From an archaeon (GTDB lineage: Archaea; Halobacteriota; Syntropharchaeia; Alkanophagales; Methanospirareceae): DNA of 31,773 nt. The stretch covers positions 1-31,773 of the forward strand of contig JASEFB010000005.1 of the NCBI GenBank assembly GCA_030019325.1, written 5' to 3'. Positions 7,268-14,423 of this stretch are shown here, piece after piece. Made by a program: the position numbers and the translations under genes. Under the pieces are notes generated by a model, which saw only the letters and a program-made list of their open reading frames with translations, was not told where the DNA came from and ran no database searches. How positions within the stretch are numbered: position 1 is the first letter of the stretch; every line of letters starts with the position of its first letter.

Positions 7268-9091
7268 TTAAATCCATAGCACTCCGTGGGTCAGATAAAT
7301 GGTCAGATAGAGCGTGAACAGTATGAGTACCAGCAGCACGCCAGCTCCTAAGCTTAAACTTATTGGTTCATCTACTGCTTGCCTCTTAAGCTTCTCTAAA
7401 TCTCGCCCGTAGGGGTTATCAGAATTGAACGATCTCAGTACTACAGCACCCACCATAGCCACCATCATTCGTGATGCTGCTGTTGGATTCTTGCTGACCC
7501 ATACGAGAGAATCAGCAATTTTCAACAAGCCCTTGTCAATGAACTCCGCAACGGTCACTAACGGCTGCTCGCAGAACCATATGAATCCTTTACCTGCTTT
7601 TCTGTACAAATAATCGAGGTCATACGTTATCCTCTCGTGCGGTGAAAATACGAATTGCAATGCGAAGAACCCGCCCGCTGTCATCATCAATAACTCCAGT
7701 GTGCCTATCGTATGTCCAAATCCGTATGCGTGATAGTGGAATGCTTCCTCTGCATATGGAAGTATTCCGTAGAGCAGTTTGGGATATACCCCAATAGCGA
7801 CACAAAGGAAAGCGGTAACGCTCATCGCGATGAGCATGGGTAATGGTGCTTCTTTTGCCTCTATTTCACCGTTTTTCCTGAAGAAGGTGAAATACGTCAG
7901 TTTTAAGAACGAGAGGAAAGTGCCTACCGAACCCAATATCAAAGCAAGTGCAAGGATATGCATTCCTTCGACTTCCGCAGCGTGGATTACCATACCTTTG
8001 CTCACATATCCATTAAAGCCCGGAACGCCTGAAATGGAGAATGCTGCTATTATACACGTTATCATTGTTATTGGCATCTTCTTCGCCAACCCACCAAGCT
8101 CGGTGAGGTTGTTCTTTCCCGTTCCAAAGATAACGGCACCCATACACATGAACAGGAGTGCTTTGTACAGAATGTGGTTAAAAACGTGTGCTATTCCTCC
8201 GTTTATCCCGATATACGTGCCTATTCCTACTCCAGCCACCATGTAGCCGACCTGACTCACGATGTGATACGAGAGGAGTTTCCTCACATCATTCTGTAAC
8301 AGTGCAAATGCAACTCCGTAGAGAACCATCAGACCGCCCATGTATGCGACCGCTTCTACACCCGGAAAGGTCCTCGCAAGCACATATACCCCGGTCTTTG
8401 TTGTAAACACACACATAAATACGGCGCCGGCTATTGTGGCCTTTGGATATGAATCCGGTAGCCAGGTATGGAGTGGTATGAATGCGGTGTTCACTCCTAT
8501 GCCGATCAGCACAAGCAGATATCCTATACCGAGCTCGACCGGTCCGACCGCAATGGAGCCGGTGTTCATGTAATGGATTATTATTCCACCGAGGAGCGCG
8601 CAGCCGCCGAACAGATGAAACAGAATATAGCGCATCCCCGCATTTGTCGCCCGCTCTGTTTTACTGTACCATATTAATCCAAGGGAGGAGAACGCCATTA
8701 TCTCCCAGAAGATATATAACGTGAAGAAGTCACCTGCAAACACCGCACCTAAGGCGCTTCCTAGATACAGGAGTCCACAGATATGCTCCCCAGTCTCTCT
8801 TGTTACATCTATCGAATAGAGTATCGCGGCACCACCGATTATTGCGAATATATAGCCCATGATAAGACTCAGGCTATCAACGTGCAGGAAGGTGAGCTCA
8901 AGTCCGTGGAGAACAGAAAATCCCCATGTTGTCTGTGGCTTGAGCATCGCCACACCGAGCAATCCGAGCGCTGCTAAGACGATAAGATAAATCTTCCTCG
9001 CTTTACCCTTTCCAAACAAGGGTAGTAATGCAGCTCCTGCGATATAGATAAGCGCAGGTGGTATGTTCAGTATGCTTTCTATACCACTCAT
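7268..9091 (-). CDS. Mrp/complex-I antiporter-like subunit, 607 aa, paralogue of the 578 aa protein
   Basis: Strongly similar to the 578-residue protein along the whole core: FFTLYIFWEIMAFSSLGL (Glu130), IGVNTAFIPLHTWLPDSYP (Asn201 at the usual TM7 lysine position), TTKTGVYVLARTF, GFNGYVSKGM. It is about 29 residues longer because the C-terminal linker has an insertion (SKNPTAASRMMV ... NPYGRDLEKL) before the final helix ending THGVLWI. That inserted segment resembles the 81-residue protein encoded just upstream. The start is ATG 9091 with AAGGAGAAGGAGCGG upstream. It is the third gene of a probable operon (winged-helix regulator, 81 aa protein, this gene). Confidence 0.86.
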   Translation of the reverse strand: MSGIESILNIPPALIYIAGAALLPLFGKGKARKIYLIVLAALGLLGVAMLKPQTTWGFSVLHGLELTFLHVDSLSLIMGYIFAIIGGAAILYSIDVTRETGEHICGLLYLGSALGAVFAGDFFTLYIFWEIMAFSSLGLIWYSKTERATNAGMRYILFHLFGGCALLGGIIIHYMNTGSIAVGPVELGIGYLLVLIGIGVNTAFIPLHTWLPDSYPKATIAGAVFMCVFTTKTGVYVLARTFPGVEAVAYMGGLMVLYGVAFALLQNDVRKLLSYHIVSQVGYMVAGVGIGTYIGINGGIAHVFNHILYKALLFMCMGAVIFGTGKNNLTELGGLAKKMPITMITCIIAAFSISGVPGFNGYVSKGMVIHAAEVEGMHILALALILGSVGTFLSFLKLTYFTFFRKNGEIEAKEAPLPMLIAMSVTAFLCVAIGVYPKLLYGILPYAEEAFHYHAYGFGHTIGTLELLMMTAGGFFALQFVFSPHERITYDLDYLYRKAGKGFIWFCEQPLVTVAEFIDKGLLKIADSLVWVSKNPTAASRMMVAMVGAVVLRSFNSDNPYGRDLEKLKRQAVDEPISLSLGAGVLLVLILFTLYLTIYLTHGVLWI

Positions 9092-9135
9092 TCCGCTCCT
9101 TCTCCTTTTTCCACGTTACTTATACCCCTTCCCGC

Positions 9136-9381
9136 TTATATCCACAGCAGACCGTATGTCATGTAAATGAACGAATACGCCACGGTAAACGCAATCGAAT
9201 ACAGCATCGCAGTCCCTGCCGCTAAGGTTCGGGTATCCTCTAAGTAGCCTTCTTTTTCTAATTCCAGCACATAGCGCACCGGATTAGAAGGCAGCACCGC
9301 CGTATCTAGCAGAACCCGGGTGGCAAGCATCGGGTTCTTGCCAAAACATCTCCACGACTCAAAAATTCCAGTTATTCCCAT
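9136..9381 (-). CDS. Small single-TM protein, 81 aa, free-standing version of the antiporter C-terminal tail
   Basis: Begins MGITGIFESWRCFGKNPMLA and ends MTYGLLWI. Residues 1-50 are polar/amphipathic with CFGKNP...R and a P..P motif; residues 55-77 form one membrane helix. It matches the tail of the 607-residue protein encoded 44 bases downstream (SKNPTAASRMM..., final helix ending YLTHGVLWI) and resembles the 81-residue protein at 17937-18182 (CFIKCP...R, P..P, one TM, YG near the end). Its start has GGAGGTG upstream and it lies 23 bases after the winged-helix gene, so the three form an operon. I infer an accessory membrane subunit that may dock onto antiporter subunits lacking the tail. 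No family name is known to me. Confidence 0.78.
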   Translation of the reverse strand: MGITGIFESWRCFGKNPMLATRVLLDTAVLPSNPVRYVLELEKEGYLEDTRTLAAGTAMLYSIAFTVAYSFIYMTYGLLWI

Positions 9382-9404
9382 TTTTTTTTCCTTTCACCTC
9401 CTTT

Positions 9405-9770
9405 TTATCCCTCCGGGGTCACCCCCTTCACCTTCACCTTTTCATCCTCCCCCTGACTCTTATGCATGCTCTCGATCATCGATTTACCACGCTCTGTTAG
9501 CCGGTAGTATGTTGTACCACCTTGCTCTATCTGCTCCACCACTCCCTGTTTGAGCAGAGAATCTGACTCCTTGAACCAGCCGCCCCTCCCTGTCAATCCT
9601 CTGAGGACATTTTTGAGTTCTATCCCTGTGTCCCTCGAAATCTCTTCAGGATGCGAAGCCTTCGGATAATTACCATACAGGTACATTAGAATCTCAGTCC
9701 TCACTCGACTCCTTCTAAGAAACGGGGGTGCATCCACAGATTTTTTAACATCCATTTCTTCTTCTTTCAC
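9405..9770 (-). CDS. Winged-helix transcription regulator, 121 aa
   Basis: Small soluble protein with a winged-helix fold: RRSRVRTEILMYLYGNYPKA (helix 1), HPEEISRDTGIELKNVLRGL (helix-turn-helix), then GVVEQIEQGGTTYYRLTERG (the wing) near residues 75-95. It is a paralogue of the regulator at 9970 and probably binds DNA as a dimer. GTG 9770 has GGAGGTG about ten bases upstream; ATG 9755 is the alternative and matches the paralogue's N-terminal length. It heads the operon with the 81 aa and 607 aa membrane genes, so it probably regulates that operon, including itself. The charged tail (KSQGEDEKVKVKGVTPEG) is extra compared with the paralogue. Confidence 0.82.
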   Translation of the reverse strand: MKEEEMDVKKSVDAPPFLRRSRVRTEILMYLYGNYPKASHPEEISRDTGIELKNVLRGLTGRGGWFKESDSLLKQGVVEQIEQGGTTYYRLTERGKSMIESMHKSQGEDEKVKVKGVTPEG

Positions 9771-9805
9771 CCTTCCTTTTCACCTCCATACATCCGCCGC
9801 ATCTG

Positions 9806-9880
9806 GTGTGCATACACATCTGCATATGTTACTATGTATACATGTAATAAAAAGCTTTTCGGTTTTTACTTATATATAAA
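9806..9880 (-). promoter_or_regulatory. Promoter with palindromic candidate operators upstream of the winged-helix/antiporter operon
   Basis: The minus-strand TATA (CTTTATATATAAG, about 9869-9881) predicts a transcript start near 9848. ATGTATACAT (9834-9843), a perfect 10-base palindrome, lies just past that start. GTGTGCATACAC (9806-9817), an imperfect palindrome, lies further down the leader. Such sites are where an autoregulating winged-helix dimer could bind. The link is inferred from position only. Confidence 0.4.
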
Positions 9881-9969
9881 GCTTTCTTAAAAATGACGAA
9901 GAGGAAGAAGAAAGGGATTGATGACCTTCAAAAGGCACAAGAGAACTGATAAAAGCAACCTTGAAACCG

Positions 9970-10275
9970 CTACGTTTTTTGCAGGCTCTCTACTAACGCT
10001 TTACCACGCTCTGAAAGCCGGTAGTATGTCGCATCCCTGAGCTCGATCTTCTCCACAACCCCCTGGCTGAGCAGCGAACTAGACTCATCAAACCTGCTGC
10101 TCATTCCTCTCAGTCCCCCAAGGATATTGGTGGAATCGATTCCGGTGTTCCTGGAGATCTCTGCGGGATATGAAGCTCGGGGATAAATTTTATACAGGTA
10201 CATGAGTATCTCAGTCCTTACCCTGCTCCTTCTGAGGGAACGCAGTATCTCCTCAAACCCCACTTCCGCATTCAT
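9970..10275 (-). CDS. Winged-helix regulator, 101 aa, third gene of the kinase operon
   Basis: Paralogue of the protein at 9405: RRSRVRTEILMYLYKIYPRA, YPAEISRNTGIDSTNILGGL, GVVEKIELRDATYYRLSERG. The start is ATG 10275, which overlaps the stop of the receiver gene as ATGA. A longer frame from 10341 would run through that gene and is not used. The protein ends ALVESLQKT without the charged tail of its paralogue. Because the receiver protein upstream has no output domain, this DNA-binding protein is the likely transcriptional output of the kinase-receiver pair; that is inferred from coupling. Confidence 0.82.
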   Translation of the reverse strand: MNAEVGFEEILRSLRRSRVRTEILMYLYKIYPRASYPAEISRNTGIDSTNILGGLRGMSSRFDESSSLLSQGVVEKIELRDATYYRLSERGKALVESLQKT

Positions 10276-10661
10276 TTCTCTTGGCTTTCTAACAGTTCTG
10301 TCAGTACATCGGTCAAATTCTTCACCGTGAACGGTTTCCACAGGTATCCATCTGCTCCCGCGCGCATCGCTGCATCCCTGTACTCAGGCGTGCCCAATGC
10401 GGAGACAACGAGAATCAAGGCATTTTGGTCATACTTCTTTATCTCCTCTATCGCCTGGATCCCATCCATCACTTCCATCACCAGGTCCATGGTAACGAGG
10501 TCGGGCTTCAATTCTTTATATTTCTCCACCGCTTCCTTTCCATTAACCGCGAAGCCCACCACTTCATAGCTTCCCTTTTCCTGTTCCAGCATCTCAACCA
10601 GCATCTCGCGCATGTATGGCGCATCTTCCACAATCAGTATCCTCTTCTTCATCTCACTCAC
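10272..10661 (-). CDS. Stand-alone response regulator receiver (CheY-like), 129 aa
   Basis: Single receiver domain with all key residues: acidic pair Glu12-Asp13 (ILIVEDAPYMR), phosphoacceptor Asp59 (PDLVTMDLVMEVMDG), Ser87 (LILVVSALG) and Lys109 (GYLWKPF). There is no DNA-binding or enzymatic output domain. It overlaps the kinase gene by 8 bases and the winged-helix gene by 4 (ATGA), so the three proteins are made together. It should accept phosphate from the kinase and pass the signal by protein contact, most simply to the co-encoded winged-helix protein. Confidence 0.93.
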   Translation of the reverse strand: MSEMKKRILIVEDAPYMREMLVEMLEQEKGSYEVVGFAVNGKEAVEKYKELKPDLVTMDLVMEVMDGIQAIEEIKKYDQNALILVVSALGTPEYRDAAMRAGADGYLWKPFTVKNLTDVLTELLESQEK

Positions 10662-12879
10662 CCCTTTTACTTTTACTTATTTGTCTTTTGGGTAGAGTAA
10701 AGAAAAATTTTGATCCTTTTCCAGGTTCACTGGTCGCCCAAACTCTCCCCCCATGCAACCTTACATACTCCTTGACTATGGATAAACCCAGCCCAAACCC
10801 TCCAGACTTCCTGGTCATAGAGGTATCAGCCATGTAGAATCGCTCAAAGATCTTTGGCAGATGTTCCGCTGGAATGCCGGGCCCCGTATCGGCGACGCAC
10901 CCACGGATATCTTCTCCCCTCTCCTCAACCATGATGCCTATTCCTCCCCCTTCCGGCGTGTATCGGATTGCATTTGAGATCAGGTTGGTAAAAATAGCGA
11001 GGAGCTTCTGCTCATCCGCTTGAATTGTTAGCTCAGGGATGAGCAGGGAGATTATTTGGTTCTTCGCCTCCGCTGCTGGTTTAAGCTTCTTCGCTACTTT
11101 CTGCACAACTTCTGGGATGGATAACTCTTCGAAGGTCAGCTCTACCTTCCTCCCGTCAATGCGTGCGAGTTCCAACATCCGGTTAATCATCTCCTCAAGA
11201 TCCCTTGCACACTTCTCTATATTACAGATATATCTTCTCTCCTTATCAGACAGTTTAGGCTCCAGCAGACTTGCATAGCCAATAATTGGCGCAAGCGGGG
11301 ACCGCATCTCATGATACGCCACGCTCAGGAAATCCAGCTTCATTTTGTCCAGCTCCGCAAGTCTTTTACACGTCTCCCGCAGCTCCTCCTCCATTCGCTT
11401 TCGATCACTGATGTCCCGAAATATCGTTAATTTTGAGAGCATACCGTTAATATTTCTTAGAGGCGCCTCAATGAGGTCATACGTCTTATTCTTCCTCCGA
11501 GAGTGCCACTCCCACCTCACGGTCTTCCCGTTCATTACCTCTGTATTCTTGCAGAGAGGGCAGGGTTCTTCCCTGCCATGAAACACCTCATAGCAAATAC
11601 CCCCGACCCGGTCTCCAAACTCATCAATCAAGACCTTATTCATAAACTCCACGTTATAGTCCATTGAGACAATGTACACGCCGTCAGGCATGCTTTCAAA
11701 TATTAAATTCAGCTTATCCCGCTCCTCTTTTATTTTTTGCTCCAGTTCCACTTCTTTTGTTATATCCCTGCTCACGCGAACAGTTCCAATAGACACGCCA
11801 TTTTTGTCCCTTAACAATGCCGCAGACATGCTGATGTGTACTGGTTCTTTATCTTTTCTTAACACGATTGTCCTGTAATTTTTAAGCTCTCCCTCTCTCA
11901 GCACAAGCTCCATTATCCTGTCCGCTTCTTCGGGGTCAGCGAAAAATTTCCTGTTAGGTATTCCTATCACCTCATCTGCGGTATAACCCATGTAGGCTTC
12001 AGCCCCTTTGTTCCATGAACGCACATTCCCTTCCATGTCCACAACCACAATCGCATCCGCAGAACTCTTGATAATCTCATCCAGATAATCTTTTGTTTCT
12101 CTTAGTTGCTCCTCAGCACTCTTTAACTGCTCTTCCATTCGCTTTCGCTCGGTGATGTCTCTTATGTCGCCAATTACTTGAACCACGTTACCCTTTTCAT
12201 CGAACACTGGAATATATTCCACATCCAAATACATCATTGTGCCATCAGCAAGAACAAATGACCCCACTTTGCGTGTGCCTTCCCCATTTTCAAAAACAGA
12301 AGGAACAGGACAATCACTACAAATCTTTTCTTTTCCCCAGAACCACTTATAGCACTTTTTACCTATAACATCTTTCTTTTTTATAAATTGGCTGGAAGGC
12401 ATTCGTCGATAGGGCGCGGGAATAACATCTTCCATTTCTATATCAGCCCTGAGTTGGGGCTTGCTCAACTCTAACACTTTAAAATCACGGTCAATAAGGA
12501 ATATTATTTCACTGATGGTGCTGAGTATTTTCTGGAACTTATCTCTTTCTCTTACTATCTCCGCTTCCACTTGTGCCCTCTTCTCGCTTACAAGCCCGAT
12601 AATATACGCTACTACGATAAGAATAGTACTTCGTTCAAAGACATCGACCGAAAGATAGGTCAGAGAATAATGAGTTACAAGAATATAGACGCCGCTGAGA
12701 AACAAAGCGACGTAAATAGCCTTCTTACGATACCATACTCCAGCTAAAATGACCGGGATATAGAACAGATGGGGATAAACCCTTGTTTCACCCGTGAAGA
12801 CACCAAGATAAAAAGCAAGGAGTGCACATGCTCCGGCGAAAGACAATACGAGCAATCCTTTTACAGTAAGCTTCTCCAT
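10654..12879 (-). CDS. Membrane-bound PAS sensor histidine kinase, 741 aa
   Basis: The N-terminus has four helices (about residues 7-28, 37-50, 54-72 and 84-98). A short coiled coil follows, then three PAS regions (about 112-245, 262-380 and 388-495), the last two clearly ended by DIT/DIS..R-type linkers. The HisKA domain has His523 in AYHEMRSPLAPIIGY. The HATPase_c domain has an N box (NLISNAIRYTPEGG, about 632-645), G1 DTGPGIP (664-670) and G2 GFGLGLS (694-700). PAS 1 and PAS 3 each hold a three-cysteine cluster: Cys176/187/190 and Cys429/440/443, of the form C-x10-C-x2-C. Such clusters could bind metal or sense redox state, but no ligand is shown. The gene is first in the operon with the receiver and winged-helix genes. 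Confidence 0.93.
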   Translation of the reverse strand: MEKLTVKGLLVLSFAGACALLAFYLGVFTGETRVYPHLFYIPVILAGVWYRKKAIYVALFLSGVYILVTHYSLTYLSVDVFERSTILIVVAYIIGLVSEKRAQVEAEIVRERDKFQKILSTISEIIFLIDRDFKVLELSKPQLRADIEMEDVIPAPYRRMPSSQFIKKKDVIGKKCYKWFWGKEKICSDCPVPSVFENGEGTRKVGSFVLADGTMMYLDVEYIPVFDEKGNVVQVIGDIRDITERKRMEEQLKSAEEQLRETKDYLDEIIKSSADAIVVVDMEGNVRSWNKGAEAYMGYTADEVIGIPNRKFFADPEEADRIMELVLREGELKNYRTIVLRKDKEPVHISMSAALLRDKNGVSIGTVRVSRDITKEVELEQKIKEERDKLNLIFESMPDGVYIVSMDYNVEFMNKVLIDEFGDRVGGICYEVFHGREEPCPLCKNTEVMNGKTVRWEWHSRRKNKTYDLIEAPLRNINGMLSKLTIFRDISDRKRMEEELRETCKRLAELDKMKLDFLSVAYHEMRSPLAPIIGYASLLEPKLSDKERRYICNIEKCARDLEEMINRMLELARIDGRKVELTFEELSIPEVVQKVAKKLKPAAEAKNQIISLLIPELTIQADEQKLLAIFTNLISNAIRYTPEGGGIGIMVEERGEDIRGCVADTGPGIPAEHLPKIFERFYMADTSMTRKSGGFGLGLSIVKEYVRLHGGRVWATSEPGKGSKFFFTLPKRQISKSKRGE

Positions 12880-12975
12880 TATTCCCTTTACTCGATCACT
12901 ATTATTACTATTATCTTTTTGCTTTATTTTATATTAGATGTAGATGCACGCAAAAGGATTTAATTAAGGCTTAAC
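12880..12975. promoter_or_regulatory. Shared divergent promoter between the kinase operon and the CBS genes
   Basis: A single AT-rich core (12921-12940) can be read as a TATA box in both directions: TTTTATATTAG on plus and CTAATATAAAATAAAGC on minus. It lies about 40 bases from each start codon (12976 and 12879), suggesting joint control. Confidence 0.4.
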
Positions 12976-13428
12976 ATGCTAATGAATAGGACTGAAAAAA
13001 TGGTAAATATAGACAAATTTTCGCAGGCGAAGAAGATGGGAGTTAAGGAGATAATGAGTTCCCCAGCTATCACCGAAGACGAAGATGCTTCGGTCAATAG
13101 AATATTGAAGCACATGGAGCAGTCGCGAGTAGGGAGTGTAGTGATAACAAAAGAAGGTAAACCTGTAGGAATAACCGTTGACTATGACATAGCGGCAAAA
13201 GTTATACTGAAGGATAGAAATCCAGACGAGGTGAGAGCGAAAGAAATCATGTCTTCACCTTTGATCACCGTGGAGTCAGATGCATCCGTGGAGGAGGCAT
13301 GCGGGCTCTTAGCAAGGAAGGGTATAAGAAGACTACCTGTGATTGAGGAGGGTGAACTCGTTGGTGTTATAAGTATTAGAAATATATTGACCGGAGAGTC
13401 AGAGCATGTGAGAAAGTATCTATTTTGA
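12976..13428 (+). CDS. CBS-pair protein, 150 aa
   Basis: Two CBS motifs make up the protein. The first begins at VKEIMSSPAITEDEDAS (about residue 23), the second at AKEIMSSPLITVESDAS. Such pairs (Bateman modules) usually bind adenine nucleotides or S-adenosylmethionine and report cell energy state. In the first motif the ligand-contact signature G-I-V-T-x-R-D seen in the neighbour is changed to GITVDYD, losing the Thr and Arg, so one site is probably weakened. The second motif has GVISIRN, the usual form of the second half. It is very like the next gene and the CBS parts of the 778-residue protein. ATG 12976, 12982 and 13000 are all possible starts. Confidence 0.88.
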   Translation: MLMNRTEKMVNIDKFSQAKKMGVKEIMSSPAITEDEDASVNRILKHMEQSRVGSVVITKEGKPVGITVDYDIAAKVILKDRNPDEVRAKEIMSSPLITVESDASVEEACGLLARKGIRRLPVIEEGELVGVISIRNILTGESEHVRKYLF

Positions 13429-13447
13429 GTGGAGGTGAAAGAAGAAG

Positions 13448-13858
13448 ATGGCGGCAGGATTTACATTAGAAGTTAGGGATGTAATGACCTATCCAGCTAT
13501 CACTGAAGATGAAGACGCATCAGTCGCTAAAATATCGAAAGACATGAAATTGTCGGGAATAGGAAGTGTGATCATAACCAAAGAAGATAAACCCGTAGGA
13601 ATAGTTACTGACCGTGACATAGTGATAAAAGTGATAATGAAGGATAGAAAACCTAATAAGGTAAAAGCAAAAGAGATAATGTCCTCCCCTTTGATGACCA
13701 TCGAGTCAGATGCATCTCTTAGGAGTGCATGCAAACTCCTGGTAGAGAAGGGTATAAGAAGACTGCCTGTGATTGAGGAGGGTGAACTCGTGGGCATTAT
13801 AAGTCTTAGAAATATAGTGACAGGAGAGCCACTGCATGTACGAAAATATTTGTTTTAA
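13448..13858 (+). CDS. CBS-pair protein, 136 aa, tandem paralogue
   Basis: Tandem duplicate of the preceding gene; long stretches are nearly identical in DNA (for example 13318-13370 against 13744-13796), so the duplication or a gene conversion is recent. It contains two CBS motifs with an intact first site (GIVTDRD). ATG 13448 has GGAGGTG about ten bases upstream. It lies 19 bases after the preceding stop, so the two are co-transcribed. It probably forms a homo- or heterodimeric nucleotide-sensing module. A physical link to the 8-TM proteins is suggested by the fusion at 15604. Confidence 0.9.
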   Translation: MAAGFTLEVRDVMTYPAITEDEDASVAKISKDMKLSGIGSVIITKEDKPVGIVTDRDIVIKVIMKDRKPNKVKAKEIMSSPLMTIESDASLRSACKLLVEKGIRRLPVIEEGELVGIISLRNIVTGEPLHVRKYLF

Positions 13859-13962
13859 TGATTTAGCAATTGGATGGGAATACGGTAAATCGTGCAGCAA
13901 AAACCAAAAAACAAAAGCTATTAATTACCTTAATCTCTAAGATAAAAAGAGGTGATAAAAAG

Positions 13963-14208
13963 ATGTTATTCATAACCTGCGTGAGAGTCAATCCAGGCAT
14001 GGTGGAGGAAGCGAGAAAATTCGGTGACAAGATACTTAAAGAGCCACCTAAAGGTGTCAAGTTCTTGCAAGTTTATCACACGCTGGGCAGGTATGATGCG
14101 ATATGGATTTATGAGGCTGAAGACGCAAAAGTGATTGAAGAGTTCCTTCACCAAAGTAGAGAGGTCTCAACAACGGAAACCTGGGTTGCGTTTGCAAGGG
14201 AGATGTGA
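13963..14208 (+). CDS. GYD-domain-like small protein, 81 aa
   Basis: A compact alpha/beta (ferredoxin-like) protein: MLFITCVRVNPGM, a helix MVEEARKFGDKIL, then VYHTLGRYDAIWIYEAED and a C-terminal strand TTETWVAFAREM. The LGRYD...EA pattern is the hallmark of the GYD family, small proteins of unknown role that probably form dimers or larger rings. ATG 13963 is chosen because AGAGGTG (13948-13954) lies eight bases upstream; an upstream extension would start in the spacer after the CBS gene. A terminator-like hairpin follows the stop at once, so it ends the CBS operon. Confidence 0.72.
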   Translation: MLFITCVRVNPGMVEEARKFGDKILKEPPKGVKFLQVYHTLGRYDAIWIYEAEDAKVIEEFLHQSREVSTTETWVAFAREM

Positions 14209-14210
14209 AT

Positions 14211-14247
14211 GGAGGGTCTGCTGATCAGGCCTCCTTTTATTTTTTAA
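14211..14247 (+). terminator. Hairpin and T-tract terminator after the GYD-like gene
   Basis: GGAGG at 14211-14215 pairs with CCTCC at 14230-14234, and inner CTG pairs with CAG, with small bulges. The hairpin is followed by TTTTATTTTTTAATT. It lies two bases after the stop codon. Confidence 0.6.
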
Positions 14248-14336
14248 TTCTTATCCCCTCTATGCAAACAAGCGAATTTTTTGACTGAGCGCCTTGCATA
14301 GCGGTATCAAAATTGAGGATGTGAGTACAAAATAAA

Positions 14337-14357
14337 AAATCGAAATATATTTATATA
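14337..14357 (+). promoter_or_regulatory. Promoter shared with the 25249 gene (BRE TCGAAA + TATA)
   Basis: The 21 bases 14337-14357 are identical to 25173-25193. They contain TCGAAA followed by TATATTTATATA. The leader and the first codons (ATGGGCATAAAAGAATCC) are also conserved between the two genes, with ATAGGGGTTTCAGATA versus ATAGGAGTTTCAGATA upstream of the start. Confidence 0.65.
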
Positions 14358-14423
14358 CTCTTCTCCTACTATGTCGTGTATAACGTAGGAGATAATGGGG
14401 GAGAGATAGGGGTTTCAGATAAA

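Noticed and set aside
10276..10341. N-terminal extension of the second winged-helix protein
   Set aside because: It would run inside the receiver gene; the ATGA overlap at 10272-10275 and the paralogue length favour ATG 10275.
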